Of a DNA stretch of 35,217 nt, positions 26,074 to 35,217 are shown one piece after another (position 1 is the stretch's first letter; each line of letters begins with the position of its first letter). The DNA is from Plantago elongata. Its lineage: Eukaryota; Streptophyta; Magnoliopsida; Lamiales; Plantaginaceae. The DNA lies in contig JAYMSP010001178.1 of assembly GCA_036897095.1 (NCBI GenBank), positions 1 to 35,217 of the forward strand. The letters run 5' to 3'. The notes beneath the pieces are model-generated. The model saw nothing but the letters and a program-made list of their open reading frames with translations. It made no database searches and had not been told where the DNA came from. The position numbers were made by a program, and so were the translations under genes.

Positions 26074-27111
26074 TCAAACTCCAGACAGCCACCGGAATAA
26101 CTCACTGATCTCCTCTCCGGCACGGCCAGCCTCTAAATCCTCCCCCGTCACAATCGAATCCGTCCTCCGGCTACTACCGGAGAAAAACCGTCCCGAACTC
26201 CTAAACGAGGACGACGAAAACGAAACCGATGCAAACCTATCCACATAGTCCCTCAGCCAGCTCCTCCCACTCTCAACTACCTCTGCCGCCAAAACCTCAC
26301 CAGGCGGCTCCGGTACATGAACTCCGATCGACGTAAGCTCCTTATCCGCGAAGGATACAAAATTGGAAAGTCCTCCAATCGACACTTCGTAGGATCCATT
26401 CTCACTCACAACATAATCAAATGCACCTCCTAGTGAATAAGATAACGACCGGATCATTGCCGGCTCTCCTGACCTTGCCATTGCACCGCCATTTTCGCGG
26501 CGACTTACACTTCCAATCTCAATCCGGAAACTCCGGCTGTTATTAGTACTATTACTATTATAATTATTAATATTATTGCTGTTGCTGTTGGTAGTGGTGT
26601 TGGTGATAGTATCAGTTGTGACTCTAGTTGGCATTTTATCGAACAGATGTTGATCGGAGACGAAAACAGGGGATCGACAGAGAGGACACGTTCCGTTGGA
26701 TAAAATCCACGCGTCAATGCAGTCGGCATGGAAGGCGTGACAGCACAGGGGAAGCAGCCGGAGCTGATCAGGCGGCTCGAACTTCGATAAGCAGACGGCG
26801 CAATCGCCTCCTGTTAGGTTACCTCTGACTGATCGGAATTCGAAGATTGGGAGGTGCTGCAGCTGTGAATTGGTTGATTGAGGTGACAATTGGCGCGGTG
26901 GTGGAGTAGTGGTGGTGGTGGTGGATTCGGGGAAAGTTCGGTGGAAGCGATGGAGGTGGCGGAGGAGGAGGTAGATGCAGGCGAGGACGATGACGGTGAA
27001 GGCGACGATGGTGAGGATTAGGATGGCGGAGGAGGGGGAAGATGATGATGAAGATGATTGTGGCGGTGGTGGAGAGGTGGTGGTGGAGTAGAGTGGTGGA
27101 GAAGAGGACAT
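26074..27111 (-). CDS. ATL-family RING-H2 E3 ubiquitin ligase (ATL4-like)
   Basis: This is a membrane-anchored E3 ligase that recruits an E2 and ubiquitinates unknown targets; many ATL proteins act in defence or hormone responses. The intronless gene gives 345 aa, usual for ATLs. A Ser/Pro-rich N-terminus precedes one transmembrane helix (about 29-50), a Thr/Pro linker, then the RING-H2 domain. Zinc ligands are C104, C107, C123, H125, H128, C131, C142 and C145, with the conserved Trp after C131. A later 'IRSLSYSLGGAFDYVV' block resembles ATL4-type tails, and an Asn-rich run lies between. The start at 27111 (MSSSPP) is preferred to the in-frame Met at 27264 because ATLs begin shortly before the helix. 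The exact paralogue is not certain. Confidence 0.9.
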   Translation of the reverse strand: MSSSPPLYSTTTSPPPPQSSSSSSSPSSAILILTIVAFTVIVLACIYLLLRHLHRFHRTFPESTTTTTTPPPRQLSPQSTNSQLQHLPIFEFRSVRGNLTGGDCAVCLSKFEPPDQLRLLPLCCHAFHADCIDAWILSNGTCPLCRSPVFVSDQHLFDKMPTRVTTDTITNTTTNSNSNNINNYNSNSTNNSRSFRIEIGSVSRRENGGAMARSGEPAMIRSLSYSLGGAFDYVVSENGSYEVSIGGLSNFVSFADKELTSIGVHVPEPPGEVLAAEVVESGRSWLRDYVDRFASVSFSSSSFRSSGRFFSGSSRRTDSIVTGEDLEAGRAGEEISELFRWLSGV

Positions 27112-29025
27112 TTTGGATTTGGTACAGAGAGAGAGAGAGAGAAGGGAGTGGTTTTGGAGTTTTTTTGCAGGGTGAGTGGTTTTGTAGTGGCGTTTTGGAG
27201 AAGGTATGTATTGGAGTGATTTAGGTGGAAGAAGGTCACGTGCTTCGCACGGGACTTGCTGCATGCCTGAAATTGCATTTTGGTTGGATGATGTTCGAAA
27301 CTCGTAGTTGTTAATCTTCGAATGGGTCTACTCCGGTAAACTCGATTTGCTTGTAATACGAATTATGTATTGGAAGTGAAATTGGACGGGGCAACTAGCC
27401 GGTTATAGGATAGTGAAGGTTATTTAACAAAGAGATCGTGTATACAATTCGTTCTTCAAATCTAAAATATTGACTCCATCATATTGGAGCAGGGTTTTTT
27501 TGAATTTATATACGTATTGGTATATTCGGGGAGTTCAATTGGTGAAATTATGAGAGGGAGAGAGAATTTATAGTAACTTAGTAAGTGTTGTTCTATTTAT
27601 TAAAAATTCATTAGTTTCAGTTTATCTCTGTTTAATTGTTTTTATATTACAATTTCTTTCAGGTTTATTTAATTTAGATCAGCTCAGTTTCGTTCAACTA
27701 AAAGAAGAATAATGTTTTATCAATTGGGTGCGTTAGTACTAGTATATTACTCAAAGAATATTTAAAGGTGATTTTTCTACGCTAAAAGAGAAATTTTCAG
27801 TGAATTAATTTTGATAGAGTTGGAAGGAGTGAAGAAAATGAAATGTTGGAAGTGTCGTGAAATGGTGGTTAGGAAGAGCAATACCGGGCTAAAATAATGG
27901 AAAATGTCCTAATAGCATTTATTATTCATTTTCATAATGAAATGCTTCCGTATTCATTCATATGCTAATGCATAGTATAGTGGAGTACTAATTATGTGCA
28001 TCTTATCCTAGCTTACGTGGAGCACGTACTATATATACCACCATACCGTGATGTAAGTTATTAATATTTTAAATAAAATTAAAATTTAATATATTTGATG
28101 AGGAAAAAATTGTATTATTTTTAATAAAATGTTACATTTTTTATATGTGATACAATACCAATAGCACGTTGTATTCTTGAGATTTTTTAATCACTTTGAC
28201 ATAAATGCACGCATTTTACTTTAACTTGATATATTTCTGAATTAATATTTAAATAAAATATTTATATTTTAAGTACTGATAAAGTATTATTTTAGTTTAT
28301 TTGTCATTTTTTGATTTTTCTCCTTTTATATTCATACTATAAAATAAAAATTGACTGAATGCTTTTTACTACAATTCACAACTCCATTTAGCTCCCAAAT
28401 AAATTATTATTCCATCCCTATTTCTAGGATAACCTAATATTTTACTTGCAAGAATTAGCGATATTTGTTAACTTTTTTAAACCAGACAACCTAGTATAAA
28501 TTGGATTTGGCCCAATTAAAACCGGTGGGACCATCTTCTCATAAGGACAAAATTTGTGAGTGTTAGAACAATTGTGATTATGTAAGACCCGTTTGTCATC
28601 GGTATTTTTCTACTTAAATTAAATATTTTCAATTGAGAAATTTATTTATCCCAATCAGCCCTAATAATGTAAATATGTCTAACCACCTTCTTACCAACAC
28701 AACCAATTTCCTATATATGATGGTTCCTTCTGATATTCATGACAAAACACTTAAACGACCAAAAGCTAAAAGTTATGCATAAATTGGTTTGAAATGCGAC
28801 TCAATCTGTGAAGTTCTCATTTGTTCTTTCATGTAACTGTATCTGCAAATGCATTTTACATCACTGCACAATTCATATCTATCACATATTACATCTTGTA
28901 ATATAACACCATCTATTTTATCTTATAAACCACGGAAACGTAGCAATTTCCTGATCAAAGACAACGTATAAACAAACACCCCAGGGCTAGCTAAAGTATT
29001 CGGCATATTCACAATTGTCCTACAG
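27112..29025. promoter_or_regulatory. ATL 5' region and AT-rich intergenic DNA
   Basis: Next to the ATL start is a (GA)n run (27126-27141), which is (TC)n in the sense of the gene, and probable 5' UTR. Beyond about 27400 the DNA is AT-rich with no recognised gene or RNA. The right end contains the 3' flank of the next RING gene. Confidence 0.45.
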
Positions 29026-32102
<3,077 letters not shown>

Positions 32103-33065
32103 TTTGTCCTGTGGGTTGAAAATTTTCGTAGGGAAGAAAGAAAGCAAGGCTATATGTAAGGTCGTCGGTGTGCTGATGTGTAAGTGGGACCAGATTATTT
32201 TGAATTTTATGGAGGCTCACTTCTTTTATTTGTAGAGTAATCATTTTAAATTAGGTAAGTACTGTAGCAAATAATTAGATTTCAATGATCCTTCAGAAGT
32301 TATCTCAATTTTGATATTACCCATGTGATAATAATATGGAATAAAATTAACATTTCATTTCAATCAAGTCGATTTATTATTTCGTATTTGATCTTATTGT
32401 TAAATAGTGTAACATTTTATAATTTAATTAAAATAGTTACGGTCTATCATTTTTTTAAAGATAATTTATAATTCACATGATTGATAGTGTTTTGTTCCGT
32501 GTAATTAATAAGGACTAATATAATTTGATGGATATGTGATATGGTGTATAAACGAAAAAATAGTGACTATGAGGTTTAATAAAATTCTTGGTTTTACAAT
32601 TTGAAAATAATAAGAGTGTGAGTGTTTAACATATAATTAAAATTCAATTTAAGTAATTATTCACGAGTTTTTATGTTTTTAAGTCAATTAATAATTCTAT
32701 TAAGTTATTATTTTTTACACATGAAATTGAATTACTATTTATTTATTAAAAATTTATAAAAATTGAGTATGTTAGGATTTATATCAAACAGTCGGATTAT
32801 GAAATTACAAATTAAAATGTAATACCGATTCTTAGTCCCAAGATATGTCAAAGTGCTACACAACGTATTGAGAAGTCCTTTGTTTTAAGGATATAGTGTT
32901 ATTAGTAACAATTTGTAATATATATCGATCCATACTCATAATATAAACACTTTTTTTATAATCAATCGAAATCAGATTACAAAGCAATCTAATACAGTAA
33001 TCCAAGTGATTTGTAAGGGTGTGTTATATTCTTAATTGTTGACAATGTTTAGTATAATTTTTAAC
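32103..33065. other. AT-rich intergenic DNA and RING gene promoter
   Basis: The first 100-150 bases are likely 5' UTR/promoter of the RING gene, read leftwards. The rest is very AT-rich with no gene or RNA recognised. Confidence 0.5.
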
Positions 33066-33074
33066 ATGAAAAAC

Positions 33075-33848
33075 GAGTTACATGCATAACACCCCTGAGT
33101 TATTAATGATGTGCACAAAATTCCCATGAGCTAACGAATTAGTACCAAGTCCTTGAGTTAGTAAAATGTGTGCACTAAATCCTCCATCATTCATTTTTTA
33201 AAGTATGAGATACAAGTTCATTAAGTATGACTACAAGTTCTTATTTTGTTATCTCACACCAAATTAATGCAAAAAGTAAATAAATTATCATAATTATTAA
33301 AAACATGCATAAAATCCTATGAAATTCTTATAATGTCATTCCAATATCCTTTTATATAAATACGAAATATACATAATGAATTCGTATGGCGTGCAGTTTG
33401 TCCTAATTTTTAGAAATATTTAAATGACTTAAATTCGAGCTATCAAAATATAAATAATAATCATAAATAACAATATTAAAATCAAGACTACATATAAACA
33501 ACATATACCAATTTATTATTAGTCATGTACAAGGAAAAAAGAAGTTAAAGGATAATTTCGAGTAAAAAAAAACTAAAAGAACATTAATTGTCGCACCTAA
33601 CACGAGCAAGCAGGAAAAAAAAGGTTGAGGTGTTTCAACGGACATATTTTAATAACTCGAGGTTTCGTGCAATTTTTTCAATAACTCAAAGAGTTTCGTG
33701 CACTTTTTTTTATAAATTAGGGACTAATTTAATAACTCAGGGGATTTCGCGCTCAATTTAATAATTAAATGAAATTTGATACTAATTTATTAATTTATTG
33801 AGATTTGTGCATATTTACAATAATTTGGAAATATTTGGCATTTAACCC
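33075..33848. mobile_element. Mutator-like non-autonomous element
   Basis: A perfect direct repeat flanks it: ATGAAAAAC at 33066-33074 and 33850-33858, or ten bases if the preceding C is counted. Nine to ten bases is the target-duplication size of the Mutator superfamily. The ends are imperfect inverted repeats: left gagttacatgc, right (reverse-complemented) gggttaaatgc. Just inside each end are matching inverted arrays around 'ccctgagttattaa' and 'gtgcac.aaa' (about 33091-33185 and 33640-33747). No transposase is encoded in about 775 bases. Confidence 0.75.
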
Positions 33849-33912
33849 CATGAAAAACACATCTAACTAACCGCCTTTGATAAGAATCGGCTTTGTCGAA
33901 AGCTAGGTAGTG

Positions 33913-33919
33913 TATAAAA
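33913..33919 (+). promoter_or_regulatory. Probable TATA box of KIN17
   Basis: TATAAAA lies about 160 bases before the KIN17 start codon, with a C/T-rich leader after it. Distance and context suit a plant core promoter. The Mutator-like element ends about 65 bases upstream of it. Confidence 0.5.
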
Positions 33920-34071
33920 CGCTTCCTTACTTAGGAGGTGGCACGCTTTCTTCAACATTTACGCGAACTAGTTTGAACAAATCGATCTACATCGTCGTAA
34001 ACCTAATCCCCAAATCAACCTCCCCAATTTTCTCATCTCGTACCGATTCCGATTAGCTTCTTCTAGCAGAC

Positions 34072-35217
34072 ATGGGAAAGAACGATTTCCTAACACCAAA
34101 GGCGATCGCGAACCGAATCAAAGCCAAGGGTCTGCAGAAGCTCCGATGGTACTGCCAGATGTGCCAGAAGCAATGCCGCGACGAGAACGGCTTCAAGTGC
34201 CATTGCATGAGCGAGTCTCATCAGCGTCAGATGCAGGTCTTCGGCCAGAACCCGACCCGAATCATCGACGGCTACTCCGAAGAATTCGAAGAGATGTTTC
34301 TCGAGCACATGAAAAGAAGTCATCGGTTCAGCCGTGTTGCGGCGACGGTTGTGTATAACGAGTATATTAATGATCGGCACCACGTGCACATGAATTCGAC
34401 TCAGTGGGCAACGTTGACTCAGTTTGTGAAGTATTTGGGGCGAGAGGGGAAGTGTAAGGTGGATGAGACGCCGAAGGGGTGGTTTATGAATTATATTGAT
34501 CGGGATTCAGAGACGCTGTTGAAGGAGAAGTTGAAGAATAAGAGGCTTAAGGCGGATGTTGTGGAGGAGGAGAAGCAGGAGAGGGAGATTCAGAGGCAGA
34601 TTGAGCGAGCGGAGATGATGAAGGGTGAGGAGAAGGGTGAGGGAGAGGGAGAAGATAGGTTGAAGGCTAGAATGTTGGAGAAGAATGGTGAGGAAGGTGA
34701 GAAAAAAATTGTGATGAGTTTGGGGTTGGCGAAGAAGAATGGAGAGCCGAGTGGGAGAGGTGCGAGGTTGGTGTTTGACAAGGGTGAGAATGAGAGTAAG
34801 AGTGGGAAGAGGAAATTTGGGAGTGATAAGGGTGTAGGTAAGAATGGTTCGGCTTTGGATGAGATAATGAGAGAGGAAGAGCAGGCGAAGGAGAGTAATA
34901 GGAAGGACTATTGGCTTTTCCCGGGTATTGTTGTGAAGGTTATGGCTAAAAACTTAGCAGATAAGGGATATTATAAGCAGAAGGGTGTTGTGAAGAAGGT
35001 GATTGATAAGTACTGTGGAGATATTGAGATGCTCGAGACTAAGCATGTTTTGAGGGTTGATCAAGGGGAGCTGGAGACTGTGATTCCACAGATAGGGGGC
35101 CTTGTGAAGATAGTGAAATGGTGCATATCATGGTGAGAATGCGAGGCTGTTAGCTATTGACGTGGATAAGTATCTTGCTAAGGTTCAGATTGAAAAGGGG
35201 TTATATGATGGGAGGGT
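34072..35217 (+). CDS. KIN17: KIN17 DNA/RNA-binding protein, frameshifted, cut by window end
   Basis: KIN17 is a conserved nuclear protein with roles in DNA replication/repair and pre-mRNA processing. From MGKNDFL, the family N-terminus, the frame runs without introns. It has a C2H2-type zinc finger (C28, C31, H44, H50), the KIN17 winged-helix domain (about 51-160, 'RIIDGYSEEFEEMFLEHMKR'), a charged Lys/Glu region with nuclear-signal-like stretches, then the C-terminal SH3/KOW part (from 'DYWLFPGIVVKVM'). At codon 349 (35116-35118, AAA) the frame slips: it reads 'KWCISW' and stops at 35134-35136. Leaving out one A restores a KOW-like reading (NGAYHG, then ENARLLAID) to the window edge. The rest of the gene lies outside. 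It is either a sequencing/assembly insertion or a real truncation. Confidence 0.9.

Noticed and set aside
27112..27264. N-terminal 51-residue extension of the ATL protein
   Set aside because: ATL proteins start just before the transmembrane helix, and the extension has no family likeness and covers a (TC)n leader.
34090..34389. Antisense open frame within KIN17
   Set aside because: It is a shadow of the strongly conserved KIN17 coding strand.

Overview
This window is nuclear DNA from a flowering plant. The evidence is GT-AG spliced genes, AT-rich intergenic DNA with (TA)n and poly(A) tracts, and remnants of plant transposon types (Stowaway-like, hAT-like, Mutator-like, tRNA-derived SINE, LTR-like). 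The gene families are plant ones: R1/RPP13-type CC-NBS-LRR, RABH1, ATL RING-H2 and TGD4. A eudicot is clear. An asterid, perhaps Lamiales, is my guess from the style of the R1-type NLR; it is not proven.

Seven protein-coding genes can be supported, and all exon joins below were worked out by hand in frame. On the minus strand: an intronless CC-NBS-LRR resistance protein (1897-4515); a six-exon RABH1/Rab6 GTPase (5488-8695, 208 aa); an ATL-type RING-H2 E3 ligase (26074-27111); and a seven-exon RING-H2 protein with an N-terminal acylation-type motif (29026-32102, 443 aa). On the plus strand: a two-exon mitochondrial acyl carrier protein (11130-13175, 122 aa); a five-exon TGD4 lipid-import protein (15080-18427, 458 aa); and a KIN17 DNA/RNA-binding protein (from 34072, running off the right edge) whose frame is broken near the end of the window.

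Between the genes lies repeat-rich DNA. SINE pieces and a (CATA)n/(TA)n microsatellite occupy the first 1.5 kb. An hAT-like element lies at 9.0-9.7 kb. A 59-bp tandem duplication and a MITE lie at 10.2-10.8 kb. Another SINE sits at 14.4 kb. LTR-like and GC-rich retroelement-like DNA spans 18.8-20.3 kb. A foldback-rich element lies at 22.4-23.2 kb, a Stowaway-like MITE at 24.2 kb, and a Mutator-like element with a 9-10 bp target duplication sits directly upstream of KIN17.

The genes do not form a pathway cluster: immunity, vesicle traffic, mitochondrial and plastid lipid metabolism, ubiquitination and DNA repair/splicing genes simply adjoin. I found no clearly new biological system. The observations most worth checking are the KIN17 frameshift, two GC-AG introns in TGD4, a divergent MHD motif in the NLR, a composite NLR/RABH1-like remnant downstream of the NLR, the Mutator-like insertion at the KIN17 promoter, and a dense set of long perfect hairpins near 22.7-22.9 kb.
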